A DNA stretch of 64,000 nt from Enoplolaimus lenunculus (GCA_030248215.1 JASANG010003995.1:1-64000); one strand, 5' to 3'; positions 50,201 to 61,530 are shown, counted from the stretch's first letter. The notes: generated by a model not told the origin, from the sequence alone. Numbers and translations are program-made.

Positions 50201-53200
50201 GATGGTGAAGGATTGCATACTATACTTACGAAATTATTCAATTTTTATCGTCACTTGTTAGCAAAATATCTTAATTTCCAATGACAAAATTTTAATGCCG
50301 AAATTTTTAATTCCGTTAAAAATTTACCGGAACCGGAAGGTAAAAAATGAAGGAACCGGAACCAGAATTCCGGTTGCACCCTGTTAACAATCTACACCTT
50401 AGGGATGGGCGGTGAGTTAAAGACCGATACCCGGCAGGCTTCGAAGGTGTTTGTTGATTTAGCGTAAACAGTTAAACCTGTAAAGGATTGTTGTTATATA
50501 ATAAAATCAAGTTAGAAATAGCGCAAACCTTTATTTTCCATTTAAAAATAAACAACCACAACAGATATCTGGCTATAGTGAACGTTGAAAATTAAAAGTA
50601 AAAATCTGATTTTGGAGTTTGGACTCGGTTTAAAACCTACCAACACGAAAACAACCGAGACTGAAATCAGAAAAATATCGATATTTGCTGAAACCGAGAA
50701 GGTACATTTCTATCTACAACACAAACAAACCTCTTAAATCTTGCATGTAAAACAATAATTCTGGAATTTGACGATCAATCAAATCATCGGGAAGCTTTGC
50801 TTTCGAACCTTGCAACGGCCAATGTTCAGTATGCCGAAATAACCAAATAACCTAAATGCATAAATTAAAATTAGAGATGTGCCGATTAATCGGCATCGGT
50901 GCCGGTAATAATTGGCTCTTTTCGTAAGCATCGGCATCGGTACTGCAAAAAAATTGCCGAAACTTTTTGCAACATAATAGTCAGCTGGAATACTATCAGA
51001 TTCACTACTTGGCGTATATCAGTCTGTCTTATCAGGGAACTGTTATCTCTCGTGTTTGTGTGTTTGAAAAATTAATTGAAATCAATCTTTCTCACAAAAT
51101 TATAATCGCTTATGGTGGTTTGGGTTCAAGTCTTCGCATAACGATTTAATGTAGTATCCTATCTGTTCTTTAAGCATGGTGTACTAAAGTTGGAATCGGC
51201 ATCGGCAAACTTTCAAAATATCGGCATCGGCAAAAATTTTGGTATTTGTACATACCTAACTAAAATATTATCACTACACACACTAATGGTTACCTGCAAA
51301 AATCAGAACCAGTGAAATCGCTGTGATCCATAATTACCCGAATTTCAGAGTTCAAGAAAATTGATTATCATTTTATAAGGCACCGTAAAAATTGCATATC
51401 GCATGGAAGTAAATTTACATACAATAACACATTATTCTAACTAACCTCGTCTCGTGAAAACGATAATGCCATCCATACAAATAAAGCTTTGGGTCCCAAC
51501 AATCCAGGTTGGTCAGACAAAAGCAGAGTAAGCTCACGAAGAGCCGTTCGCAAAAACTTGCGGCGCTCTCGATGTTTTAAACATGCTTGTGCCAAGGCTA
51601 GATTATACATTTCTTTCACTTCCGCAATTCGTTTGCTGTATCCTTAAATTTAATGCAAAATCTGGAATACGATATACTACACATAGATTTGTTTGTAGAA
51701 ATTAATCAAAACTAAAACACAGTCGAGCTAGATTGATGGCGCGAAATTCCTTGAAAAACAACAGTGCAGTTCTCATAAGATCAGGTTTTTGCGTCGAGAT
51801 GTCGCGGTTTGAATCCAAATCAGTGTTTAACAGAAATACCGCTCTACCTGAATTATCGAGATTACAAAAAATTTCAGTATAAAATATGTTTGGTATCCGT
51901 CTCAATATATATCTGGTTGTGTTTTCTCGTTTTAAAATTAAAACTAACGTAACTACTCATTATCAACACTAACAATCTGCAAACCTTTGATGGATTCGAA
52001 AAAAGTCTGAATATACGAATGAGTAAGAATAACTTCGTCGCGAAATAATGCAGTTGTTAAAGATGACTGGAGCGCCTGTAACACCACAAATTACGATGTA
52101 ATCAATCGGCTTACGGTTATAACGAGAGTTTATGTATCAAACGAATGCCACGTTCCCAACATAAAAGGTCACAATCCTTAGCGCAGATAAATAAAGATAT
52201 TAATAATTCACATTAATATTTTCTTGTTATAGTTTGGCTTTAGTAACGTCTCAATACTGGAATAAGGTGTCTTTGCTGTGGATATCACATGCACCTAAAC
52301 GATGCTTTACCAAGCTCAAACAAACGATAAAGCAAATACCATTTGCCATAGTTGACCAACAGCCTGCTGAGCAAGTGTTCCATGCGCAACAAGTAACCCC
52401 AAAATAATCCATCGATCCATTTGTTCAATTGATAAATATTCGCATGGAATTGTATCGGTTTGTGCTGCATAAATCATCTGCTGAGGATTTGCCGTTAGAC
52501 TAAAGACAGAAATATTGCTGAGAGTTCTCTTGACTTGGTGAGAAGTATGCTATAAGGCCTGATCACTCACTGAAAGGGCCGCCATAATACTGTTTCCGAT
52601 TTTTACACCATTTTTAGGTTTCTACCATAATTTATTAAGGTTCAACCCGCTATATGGCCCCGGTCTATACTATTATTAAATGACCAAAATCGCAATTGTT
52701 CGTGCGTGCTTTGCTCGATATGAAAAATACGCACCCCAAGAAGCCCACTTAGTACTAAGATTTCAACAGAGCGATTATATATAACTTTTCTCGAAAAAAT
52801 ACTTAATTAAGCGGCTGCGGGTTCGGAAACTGACGGCACTGGATTTTGAACTATCCCTCTAATATATTGCTTGGTATCTGCGTGAACACTGCTATAAATA
52901 TGTATAGCTAGACGTAAATAGTAAAGGCTTTTGTGTTTAAATTATTACTATATGATGTTCGTTAAAAATACTTTTGCATTTCTATGAAATGGAAAACAGT
53001 CATGCGGGCAGGGGAAAATTTCAATAAAACGGTAAACTAGAAAAGTGAACAAAACAGCACATAAACTAAACTATTGCAATGAAATTGAAACCACATAACA
53101 TATTGTGCACAAAAATTTCACCATTCGAATACTTTAGCGATGGTTACCTAAGCATTTGAGCTGAACGCCACTGTTCCGCAGTTAAATTACGTCTAGCGTA

Positions 53201-56200
53201 CACATTGCTTAAAGACGCCAGTGCCGCATACAATACTCGTTGATGCGGAATGAACTCATCAGCTAGTTTCTTTAACGGAGGATCGTAATCCAATATCAAC
53301 TGACCTAAAAGATTAAAATAGCACACTATCGTCCTGCACCCACATATGTTGCGTGAAGCTTAGACAACAGTTTCATGCAGAGCTATATGCCACTTTACGA
53401 CATGCTAACTAATTCGCAAGTGCAGCATAATTCTAAAGTCCACTTCACACGCTCAAGCTTTAGCTGCGCGAACTTGCAGCTGCAACTTGCGCATGCACAT
53501 TTTGTACGAAAACTTATTAGACAAAATTTCAGCAGCACATTTGCTTGATACTATTCTCTAAAATCCTTAATACATTACAAAAACTAGCAGTGGTCAGTTC
53601 TGCGCAGTTCATTATGCGTATATTGCATGGAAATCGATAAGTAAGAAGTTAATGAGTCAGACTGTCGATACTAATATGTATTTCTAGCGGCTTACAATAT
53701 TTTACGCAAAATCCACATCCCGAAACATTTATTTAAAAAACTAAAATATCTTTCTAAAGTATTATAGTAGTGTAGTAATTTACTGCACCGTCTCGTTTGG
53801 CTCAAATGGCTGCGGTACGTAAAAAGCTAAAGAGTCTGATTGTCGAAGCTAATATGTTTCTTCAGGGGGCTTACAAAATATTGCACGCGAAATCCAACAC
53901 CCCTTATATTACATTTGTGAGCGAAGATAGCTTTCGAAAACAACTTAGTGATTTACTACAGCGTGTCGCTTGGATCAATCGAATGTTCATGCATTATTCG
54001 ACAATATCTTTCCGCACTAACTAAGAGTGAAGGGTAATAAATAAATTACTAACCAAGACGTGGATAACTTGGCTCAGTTGCGCTGTACTGCATTTCATGC
54101 GCTATGTTGTACAGACCGAGGACAGATTTGCGATCTTCCACACGCGATAGAAGTATCATCAACGAAACATAAATTGTCACCAAATCCAAATATAACGTAG
54201 TGACATCTGGATTCAGTGTGATGTCAAGTGATAGTTGACATGCATCGATCGTTGTGAGCAATTCGTTTACCTGATCGCGTAATTCAAGCAAGTCGACAAA
54301 CGTGAAGTAGTACAATTGAAGCGATTTAAGAATTTCGCTTCGAATTGCATTTACCTGAAGCTCAATGTTCAATACGTATAATGCAGGGTGCAACCGGAAT
54401 TACAATTTACCGGAACCGGAACCGGAATTTGAAAATTTTACCGGAACCGGAAAGTGAAAAATGCATTTCACCAAAAATTTCATTTTAATCTTATTTTTTG
54501 CTCTATTATTTGTGAAATAACCTTAGTCGAACATAGATATTTATTTTATTGGTTGTATTTTAGATTTTCGTCGTCGACTGAAGTGAAATCCACCATCAAT
54601 GGCTTATATTCGGAATACAAGTGGCTTTCTAAAGAGATTCTTAAAGATTAGCAAAGTTAAAAAAACGGCCAAATTATAACACCGGAATTTTTAAATCCGG
54701 TAAAAATTTACCAGACGGAACCGGAAGGTGAAAAAATGCCGGAACCGGAACCGGAATTCCGGTTGCACCCTGGTATAATGTACCGAATATTGCAGAGAAA
54801 TTTTTCTTACGATTGCTTGTTGCGCTGCTGTGGTTTCCCTAGTGTGAGGTCTGGGGCCCCAGCCCACATCTGACCTCCCCCTTGCACTCAGACTACTCCC
54901 CTCACTTTTTGGGTTCTACCGAAAAAATTGGCTGCGTAAAACATGACATATTTTAAACTTGCATTTTCCTTTTGTCGCTGCTGTTGACTGTTTTTCGTTG
55001 GTGTAGCTAAACACACTTTAGCTACATTCGGAGACAAAAAGTGGCAATTTTTCGTCATAAAATTTTTTGGCCGCCCCCACTTTTTGGATTCCCTAGCCCC
55101 TCCCCCAGTTAGTCGGGGGAGGGGAACTTGCCCTCATACGCCGGCGGTCTAGGGAAACGCCAACGCTATACTGTTCAATGCCGCGCGCGGCCTTGCTTCT
55201 TGAAGGATTAAATACAGCTTCTACCTGTCCAGGTTACGTGGAATTTAGTGGTTTAACCGTAATCACAGGAGTAATAAAGCAATCTAGCCAATAGCATGTG
55301 GATTTACGTCTCAGTTTTATCACCAACGGAAATATGTCAGCGGCAATAGTTACGAAGCTCGCAACGCATCCGAATGCTTACTACATCAGAACACAACAAA
55401 TTTAATAAAAAATATATTTGCATTTTACTTCTCAATATTATGAGGAACGAAGATAAAGTTCTGCAGTACAAAAAGTCTTAAACAGTAATATAAAAATTAT
55501 TTAAAACTTAATACATTTTTTCAGAAAATTCGCCGATAAATTCACAATACGTATCTGTTGCATACTGGTCTGGAATTAACGTGTATATATGCTTATGGCG
55601 GTAATGTATGAATCATGCCTATTATACGAAATTTGCAATGCTGTTCATGACTTGGCTTGCATTGGGAAGTTTTAATTCAACTGTTGCGTAGTAAAACTGA
55701 CCGAAACTTTACGGATGTGTTATCAAACGGCGGCACAAGTGAGGCCAAATTTAGAAGCTTTAAATGAAGAGATTTTGCAAAAATATAACTAAATAACAAA
55801 TTTTATCAAGATTTAAAATGACTATTATTGAAATCTAACTAGAAATGCACATTAAGGTGAGTCAAGATATTGATTTACCGGATGCCGGAACCCGAGCAGG
55901 ATAGTATATTTTTACAGGAACCTAAACTTGAGCAGTGTTTGATGTTTTTGAGCCGCGCAAAATAAATGTTCAATAAATTAGAATTAACCCCTTCTCGACT
56001 AGAGTTGACTCTAAGAAACTTACCGCAATGTGTGTATACTGAAATAATGCACAATACACTGTGCATAACTATTACAATCCCACAAACCGTGAAACCCCTC
56101 AGTTTCCAGTGCCAAACTCCAATAGCTGAGTGGTAAAACGCCTCGCACTCGAGTAGCCGGGGTTCGAATCCTAGTATAAAAGTATGTTTCAGATAAAAGA

Positions 56201-58245
56201 AAAAATATTCATGTCACAAATTGCAATTGTTACCATGAATTTTCTTATCTCAACGTATCAAAATTTGAACTTCTGGACTTAGACAAAAATGCAATCGCAG
56301 TAACATGTTAAATACGCTCACGGCTTGCTTCAATTTTTACACCTTTGCAAAGATTCTACTATAAACTAGGGTTCAACCGGCCATCCCATTCCGGTAAAGA
56401 TCGACATCCGATTCCGGTATTCTACACCACCATACATTTATTGCTAAAAAGTATCACATAACTTCAGGATGCAACCGGAATTCCGATTCCGATTACAATT
56501 CCGATTCAAAACTACTTCCGATTCCGATTGCATAGTCAATCGGAATCGGACTTTTGAAATTTTAAGTTTAATCCTACATGTTGTGATACCTTGCATAAAA
56601 ATTCTGTATTATTTATCTATTAAATTGTTTTCGATGAGTTAACTTATCAATAATTGATTGTAGTTAGCTATTACAGAACCAAAAAGCATCGCCATTACGT
56701 CCATGCGACGTTTTTGAAAATTGTTGACAACCAACAGACATCCTAATTCAATAGATATATTATTTGTCAATAAAAAATATCTGTACAGTCACAAAATTTC
56801 TAGTTCCGATTCCGATTACAATTAAGGTATAAGTTGCTTTCCGATACCAGTATAATCCAGTTCTGTTTTGCACCCTGCATAACTGTATAATACTATTATT
56901 TGTGACTAAAATCACAACACTGACGCTGTGAATTTTGTTCGAAATGAAAAAGTAATTACTCTTGCAGTATTCGGCTAATGTTGTGATTTTTGTCACAAAT
57001 AATAGTATACACAATACTGAGTAAAGATACTGAAAACAAAAATGCTTTACCTGCTACGGTATAAGTTGCTGTTCCGATACCAGTATAATCCAGTTCTGTT
57101 TTGCACCATGCATAACTGTATAATACTATTATTTGTGACTAACATCACAACACTGACGCTGTGAATTTGGTTCGAAATGAAAAAGTAATTACTCTTGCAG
57201 TATTCGGCTAATGTTGTGATTTTTGTCACAAATAATAGTATACACAATACTGAGTAAATAAAGATACTGAAAACAAAAATGCTTTACCTGCTGCATTGCA
57301 GCTCCACCGCTTCGAGAATCGCATGTCGGAAACTTCTTCACAATATGCTTTAACGCTGCTTCTAAGCTGCGATCGGATAGAAATGAAGGTTTAGACTTCG
57401 GATCAGCACATGCCTAAAAGTATTTTAACTATAAAATTCAGGTTTCCCGTAGTGAAAAGAGCGACTCCGCGATATCCGAGCTCCTCACAGTTGTCCCTTC
57501 CCAGATTTTCCACCTTTCTGCAAACACAAAAATTACTTACAGCTTCCAAATTTTATGTATAATGTATGTATATACCAGTTTTAACGTCGCGCATGTAATG
57601 CAAAAAACTACACTATGTATGCATATATATTATAACGGGGTACAACCGGAATTACAATTTACCGGAAACGGAACCGGAAAATGAAATACATGGCATCGAA
57701 AAACTCATTTTTCATTTTAATTTTCTTTTTTGCAATATTATTGGTGAAATAACCCTAGTTGAAGATAGGAATTCACTTTATCTGTTGTATTTTAGATTTT
57801 CATAATCCACGAAAGCGAAATCTACCTTCGATGGTTTATTATCGGCGATTGTCAAGGTTTATATACTATACAAATAAAATCTATTTAATTTTTATCGTCT
57901 TTTTTGAGTAAAATATCAAAATTTCCTCCGACCAAAATTTAATACCGGAATTTTCAATCCCGGTAAAATTTACCGGAACTGACACCAGAAGGTGAAAAAA
58001 TGTCAGAAAGGGAACCGGAATTCCGGTTACACCTTGTAAATAACATATAAAACGGATAATGTTGAACCTATATGTCAAATGTCATGCGTTAAGCATGTGC
58101 TATATATCGCTTTTGCACCAGCCAAAAACAATGCAAACTAACCAACCTTTTTTATGTTATAAATCCGAGTTGTAATTCCGACAGTATGGTCCAGCAAAAT
58201 TTTCAGTTTCTCCGATAGTTTCTGCTGAGGAATAGTCAAAGCCAT
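38266..58245 (-). CDS. NCKAP1: NCKAP1 / Nap1 (WAVE regulatory complex subunit), complete, 19 exons
   Basis: Exons on the minus strand, 5' to 3': 58245-58147, 57413-57288, 54360-54054, 53304-53148, 52499-52340, 52075-51985, 51642-51446, 50851-50731, 49223-49075, 48809-48717, 48493-48215, 47873-47751, 47531-47235, 47076-46864, 46467-46181, 45711-45488, 44624-44504, 40325-40055, 38532-38266. All have AG/GT borders and matching phases and sum to 3582 nt (1193 aa; human about 1128). Recognised by long collinear matches to animal NCKAP1: [18 protein letters not shown] at the start, [127 protein letters not shown], and [17 protein letters not shown] near the stop. Known role: with CYFIP/Sra1, Abi, HSPC300 and WAVE it forms the cytosolic complex that passes Rac signals to Arp2/3 actin branching. 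The exon 3 acceptor could instead be six bases downstream (54354). The extra length is in the exon 16 Ser/Gly stretch, exon 18 start and a 15-residue tail. Introns carry many transposons but the frame is intact, so the gene looks functional. Confidence 0.96.
39240..39470. mobile_element. hAT MITE, family B, fragment
   Basis: Shares GAGTTCCGATTTC and the AATAATTGATTGTAGTT block with the 56465 copy but lacks one terminus. In the NCKAP1 intron between exons 18 and 19. Confidence 0.6.
40476..40775. mobile_element. hAT MITE, family A, right end lost
   Basis: Starts CAGGGTGCAACCGGAATT and follows family A internally; the right terminus is absent. Lies upstream of NCKAP1 exon 18. Confidence 0.7.
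41829..43140 (+). mobile_element. fossil of a DNA-transposon-type coding element in an NCKAP1 intron
   Basis: Plus-strand pieces [40 protein letters not shown] and [19 protein letters not shown] occur in that order. They match, from memory, an uncharacterised repeated protein family of hydra and insects with the order basic W motif, FW.L.D..RQ, H..SFPR..SHY. Opposite in strand to NCKAP1, between exons 17 and 18. Broken and old; superfamily not certain. Confidence 0.45.
44100..44390. other. GC-rich island with long open frames on both strands
   Basis: A compact GC-rich stretch in an AT-rich intron. The minus strand reads [20 protein letters not shown] then [19 protein letters not shown], and the plus strand is open too. 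It is not an NCKAP1 exon and was not recognised; possibly a fragment of a foreign or mobile sequence. Confidence 0.35.
44679..45010. mobile_element. hAT-like MITE, family G
   Basis: CAGGGTGGCAACAAAAGTTC followed by GGATTCAGATTCGG; more TTCGG repeats near 44940-44995. Starts 55 bases upstream of NCKAP1 exon 17. Right end uncertain. Confidence 0.55.
45775..46110. repeat. interspersed repeat with GCGAGGTTAACAC block, copy 3
   Basis: CACCCAAAGACCCTTTAGTA through AATGCGAGGTTAACAATCC. Lies in the NCKAP1 intron between exons 15 and 16. Confidence 0.6.
49635..49960. mobile_element. hAT-like MITE, family G (GGATTC hexamer)
   Basis: Left CCAAGGTGGCGACAAA followed by GGATTCGGATTCGG; further TCGGCTTCGGACTCGG near the right. 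Shares the ACATTTTTAAACAATAAAA block with the copy at 44679. Confidence 0.6.
49967..50383. mobile_element. hAT MITE, family A
   Basis: Ends CAGGGTGCAACCGG and CCGGTTGCACCCTG with subterminal GGAACC blocks. No clear target duplication remains. It abuts a family G element on its left. In the NCKAP1 intron between exons 8 and 9. Confidence 0.85.
50872..51258. mobile_element. hAT MITE, family F (GGCATC hexamer)
   Basis: Left TAGAGATGTGCCGATTAATC, right end inverted TAGGTATGTAC; flanks ATTAAAAT and ACTAAAAT match at seven of eight. ATCGGC arrays at both ends. Starts 21 bases intronic of NCKAP1 exon 8. Confidence 0.8.
54384..54772. mobile_element. hAT MITE, family A (GGAACC hexamer)
   Basis: Ends CAGGGTGCAACCGGAATT and AATTCCGGTTGCACCCTG are perfect inverted repeats; perfect 8-bp target duplication GTATAATG on both sides. 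It is the reference copy of the family. Its left end is only 24 bases intronic of NCKAP1 exon 3. Confidence 0.93.
54831..55165. mobile_element. MITE-like element with GC-rich inverted ends
   Basis: GTGGTTTCCCTAG at the left and CTAGGGAAACGCCA at the right, with CCCCTCAC and GGGGAGGGG blocks inside. Stands out in base composition from the AT-rich intron (NCKAP1 intron 2). Target duplication not clear. Confidence 0.5.
56114..56176 (+). repeat. tRNA-like / SINE-head sequence
   Basis: TAGCTGAGTGG (box A) and GGTTCGAATCC (box B, perfect) 35-40 bases apart. The anticodon arm does not pair well, so a tRNA-derived SINE head is likelier than a working tRNA gene. In NCKAP1 intron 2. Confidence 0.55.
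56465..56877. mobile_element. hAT MITE, family B
   Basis: Left CAGGATGCAACCGGAATT, right CTGTTTTGCACCCTG; flanks CATAACTT and CATAACTG match at seven of eight bases. In NCKAP1 intron 2. Confidence 0.82.
56826..57293. repeat. tandem duplication (about 232 bp x 2) reaching into NCKAP1 exon 2
   Basis: Units 56826-57057 and 57058-57293 are almost identical. Each holds the right end of the family B MITE, a small inverted-repeat element (ACTATTATTTGTGAC ends) and a copy of the exon 2 donor. The second unit ends in the true exon 2 end and donor (57288); the first contains a duplicate donor GTAAAGC preceded by GTAGCAG. Confidence 0.85.
56886..57006. mobile_element. small MITE with TATTATTTGTGAC inverted ends
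   Basis: About 120 bp; left TACTATTATTTGTGACTAAA pairs with right TTTGTCACAAATAATAGTA. A second copy at about 57120-57240 arose by the tandem duplication, not by transposition. Confidence 0.6.
57636..58036. mobile_element. hAT MITE, family A, diverged
   Basis: Left end GGGGTACAACCGGAATT and right end CCGGTTACACCTTG; the internal sequence follows the family A consensus. It fills most of NCKAP1 intron 1. Confidence 0.78.
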
Positions 58246-58597
58246 TTTGCAACTGAATTATTACCAGTCTGCCAACATATGAATGTAAATATTTCAACTA
58301 TCGATAAGTCTGCAATAAACCCACAGAAAACTTACATAAATATAACAAAGTAAAAAAATCACTTAAGTTTCTAAACTGGTCGGTCAAAATAACGTGCACA
58401 AAATTCGTATCAGTTCACATTTAAGACTCAGCCCAAAGCATTACAATTTAAGGAACATTAACTGCGCCGAAATCTGCGAATTGAAATATAACTGTTATGT
58501 GTACCGGTACACCTCTTGTTGACGTGCACATACAGTGTATGTAATATTAAGACACATACATACACGTGCACATAGCACTAGAAGAAATTATATTATC

Positions 58598-58830
58598 GGC
58601 CGCGTGGTGTAATGGGTAACGGTTGACTCGCGAGCGAAAGATGCGAGACGTGGTACGATTCGCGTCGTGACCATAACTTTCGGAAAAATTCCGGAGGAAA
58701 TATATGGACAGTACTTCGAGGAAATGAGTCGTCCCGACCGTTCAGTTCTGACATGGAGATCCAACCACGATAGGCGCAGCAAATTGTAGGCCCATGGATT
58801 CGGAGTAGTTTCGATTCACGTTCCGGGACG
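58598..58830 (+). mobile_element. tRNA-derived SINE, copy 1
   Basis: GGCCGCGTGGTGTAATGGGT then ACGATTCGCGTCGTGACC: a tRNA-like head with box A and a damaged box B, followed by the CTTTCGGAAAAATTCCGGAG block. Preceded by TACACGTGCACATAGCACTA. Confidence 0.65.
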
Positions 58831-58926
58831 GCCGCATAAACAAGATTGAATGCTGGTATGCGTGATGAATATGTTTATGTGCACAGTATACACGTGCATA
58901 TATAGCACTAGAGCAGCTATAATATT

Positions 58927-59105
58927 GGCCGTGTGGTGTAATGAATAGCGCGCTGGACTCGAGAGCGAAAGGTCCGACGTTCGATTTCCGACGTGACCAT
59001 ATCTTTCTGGGAAATTACGGAGAAAAGCAAGTATATATTTGCAGTACATACGTACCTCGAGGAAAGGGGCGGTATCGACCGTATAGTTTTACAAGTTGTC
59101 TCTCT
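58927..59105 (+). mobile_element. tRNA-derived SINE, copy 2
   Basis: GGCCGTGTGGTGTAATGAAT, box B GTTCGATTTCC near 58979, then the shared ATATCTTTCTGGGAAATT body. The upstream TACACGTGCATATATAGCAC is also shared with copy 1, so the pair may be a tandem duplication rather than two insertions. Confidence 0.65.
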
Positions 59106-59529
59106 TGTATCGTAATTCGTTAGGGTATGTTACGACGGTTTTAATTCTGAGTGGTAACAGCTGAAAATGGTGGGCTTTCTTAAGAGTTTTCAACCCACAA
59201 CCCATGGCCGACACGTGAAAATTTTTGCAACATGCAGTTCATGCTATTAAACTAAATACGCACGTGTCAACGCAGTCGCAAGTCGCTTGAATTTCCTGCC
59301 CTGTATTTTGATTGGCCAATCAGAAACTGTGCTGCTCAGCGCTTTTTGAAATCATACTTATTGACACTTACATACATTGCCCTTAAGACCACGCAACCTT
59401 ACCACTGAACTGATAGGCTGTTTGATATTTATTGCAGTCGTCTGCAAATTCCTCACATATATAAATTCATGTTGTCAGTTTAGGTAGGAACCGGAAAATC
59501 AGATTTTTTACTAAGCAGCTGGAAAAGCG

Positions 59530-59602
59530 GGTTACGGGTGGTTTCGAACTAGCGATCTTGTGCGTGTCAGGCAGACGCTGTTACCACTGCGCCACGCAGC
59601 CC
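59530..59602 (-). repeat. tRNA-Val-like sequence
   Basis: Minus strand GGGCTGCGTGGCGCAGTGGT, loop CTGACAC, and box B AGTTCGAAACC. One mismatch in the anticodon stem and a poor acceptor stem suggest a pseudo-tRNA or SINE head; a functional tRNA is not excluded. Confidence 0.45.
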
Positions 59603-59739
59603 GGCTCGCCAACTGCATTTTTTGTCGACATATGTGTCGACCGTACAACGCAATGTGCATTGCATTTTATTTTATATGCACTAGGATAAGCATATCTACC
59701 ATGCTTACACATGTCAAGATTCAAAATGAGTTACGTTAT

Positions 59740-60345
59740 GATTGTTTACAAACACTTGCAGCTGCAAGTATTTCGTTCAAGGTGCAACTGCAAGTATTTC
59801 GTTCAGAGCTCTTGCTGCAATAACTTGCACGTTTGAATAGTGTTAACGCTGCATCACTTATTACAAACAATATAGCTACCGAATTAACTTCCTAATCACA
59901 GTTCGGCATAAATTTTCAAATTTTTCGATGGTTTAGTAGATCCGTTTAGAGTACCCCAAGCTGGCGTATTTAAAACAAAGTTTGTTCTAACCATTTATTG
60001 TCGGACAAAATAGAATTAACCCCTATTCACACTGCACTGTTATGCTGCAAAAAATTTTGCACATGCAACTTGCACGTGAAAGTTTTGTCACAAGACAGCT
60101 TTAAAATTATTGCAGCTTCCAATAATTCATTAAACATCAATGTTAAAAATTTGTTCATATGTGTGAATAACCATGTAAGTAATATATTTAATTTATTGCA
60201 TCCGCTTCCCGTTGGCTATTGAACAAATGCAAGTTCTGATTGGAGCACGCGAGAATAGGACTTTTTATAATTCATATGAGCAAGTCTTTGTAGCGACAAC
60301 TCGCAGATGCAATTTGCAAATACTCACAGCTGCAAGTATTCGTAA
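59740..60345. repeat. repeat region with CTTGCAGCTGCAAG palindromes
   Basis: CACTTGCAGCTGCAAGTATT at the left and CACAGCTGCAAGTATTCG at the right in a region with further TGCAACTTGCAC motifs; a similar scrap lies near 53460-53510. No coding evidence. Confidence 0.45.
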
Positions 60346-60359
60346 AGAATCATAACTTT

Positions 60360-61010
60360 GGCCCGGTTTCCCAATTGTCCGAAACAAACCTGTCCCAACG
60401 CGACAAATTGCAGCTGTCCCGTTTTCCCATTTGCCCGAAACATACCTGTCCCATTGTCCCGTTTTCCCAGCGAAAATTTGCAGGTGATCCGTTTTTCCAG
60501 CGAAGATTCGAAACCGTCCCGCTTTCCCAGCGAACATTTGTAGCTGTCCTATTTTCTCATTTGCCCGAAACAAACCTATCTCGTTTTCTTATTTTCCCAG
60601 CGAAAATTTTTTCCCATTGTCCGTTTTCCCATGCGAAAATTAGCAGCTTTCCCGTATTCCCATTTACCCGAAACAAACCTGTCCCGTTTTACAGATTTAA
60701 CAGCGAAAAATTGCAGCTATCCCGGTTTCCCAGCAAAGATTTGCAGCTGTCTCGTTTTCGCAGCGAAATTTTGCACCTGTCCCGTTTTCTCATTTGCCTG
60801 AAACCAACCTGTCCCGTTTTTCCGTTTTCCAATTCAGCGAGAAATTGCAGCTATCTAATTTTCGCATTTGCCCGAAACAGACCTGTCCATTGTCCAGTTT
60901 TCTCAGCAAAAGTTTGCAGCTGTCCCGTTTTCCCAGCGAAATTTTTCAGCTATTCCATTTTGCCATTTGCCCGAAATATACCTGACCCGTTTTCTCGGTT
61001 TCCCATCGAA
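60360..61010. repeat. minisatellite of CCCGTTTTCCCAGCGAAAAT units
   Basis: Roughly 30-33 bp units (TTTTCCCAGCGAAAATTTGC, AGCTGTCCCG) alternating with a second unit (CATTTGCCCGAAACAAACCT) about seven times. The 225-codon open frame across it is explained by the near multiple-of-three period; no start context or homology supports a protein. Confidence 0.85.
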
Positions 61011-61305
61011 TCAGTTGTGACCAACGATGCGGACATAGCTAGTGTAGTATAACATATTCGGTGTATCTTATTAGTAGGCAGCGTTGATAAGCCATGGATG
61101 TGCGAATACGTTAGCATAGTACAAATTGTATGATTGTGTTTGTCATACATACTAACAATACTTGCCCTGTTAACTGGTGTTGTTTGAACAATACGGTCTA
61201 CACGCATGTAAGGTCTGGATTGGTTGAAAACGGGTTTTCCAACTTCAGGGTGTGTGTTGTGACAGTATGTGGGTTTTGTTAGTGCAAAGAAGTACAAACA
61301 ATTGA

Positions 61306-61377
61306 CGCCACTGGATTTGGACCAGCAATCTTTGGTTAACCGAGCCAACGCTTTTGATAACTGGGCTATCTCGGTAC
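61306..61377 (-). repeat. tRNA-Asn-like sequence
   Basis: Minus strand TACCGAGATAGCCCAG, GGCTCGGTTAACCAAAG (anticodon GTT context) and GCTGGTCCAAATCCAG. Box B has changed from the consensus TTC to TCC, so it is probably not functional. Confidence 0.45.
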
Positions 61378-61451
61378 TGCTTCAACTTCTTGTATATAAG
61401 GTAGTATCTAATGCGTTGTTTACCAGTATGCTACGCTGAGTACTGCGTAAC

Positions 61452-61530
61452 AGTGTGGCGACCGGATACCAAAACTAACGGAGCCGGAGCCGAATAATTG
61501 GATATCCGTCCGGAGCCGGATATATGATAG
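61452..61530. mobile_element. hAT MITE, family C, terminal fragment
   Basis: GTGTGGCGACCGGATACC followed by GGAGCCGGAGCC and GGATATCC hexamers, as at the left end of the 24058 copy. Truncated after about 80 bases. Confidence 0.6.

Noticed and set aside
51702-51905. Minus-strand frame between NCKAP1 exons 6 and 7
   Set aside because: Exons 6 and 7 already join in phase with collinear homology; including it would break the protein.
60375-61052. 225-codon plus-strand open frame
   Set aside because: It is a minisatellite read in frame; no domain, start context or splice signal.
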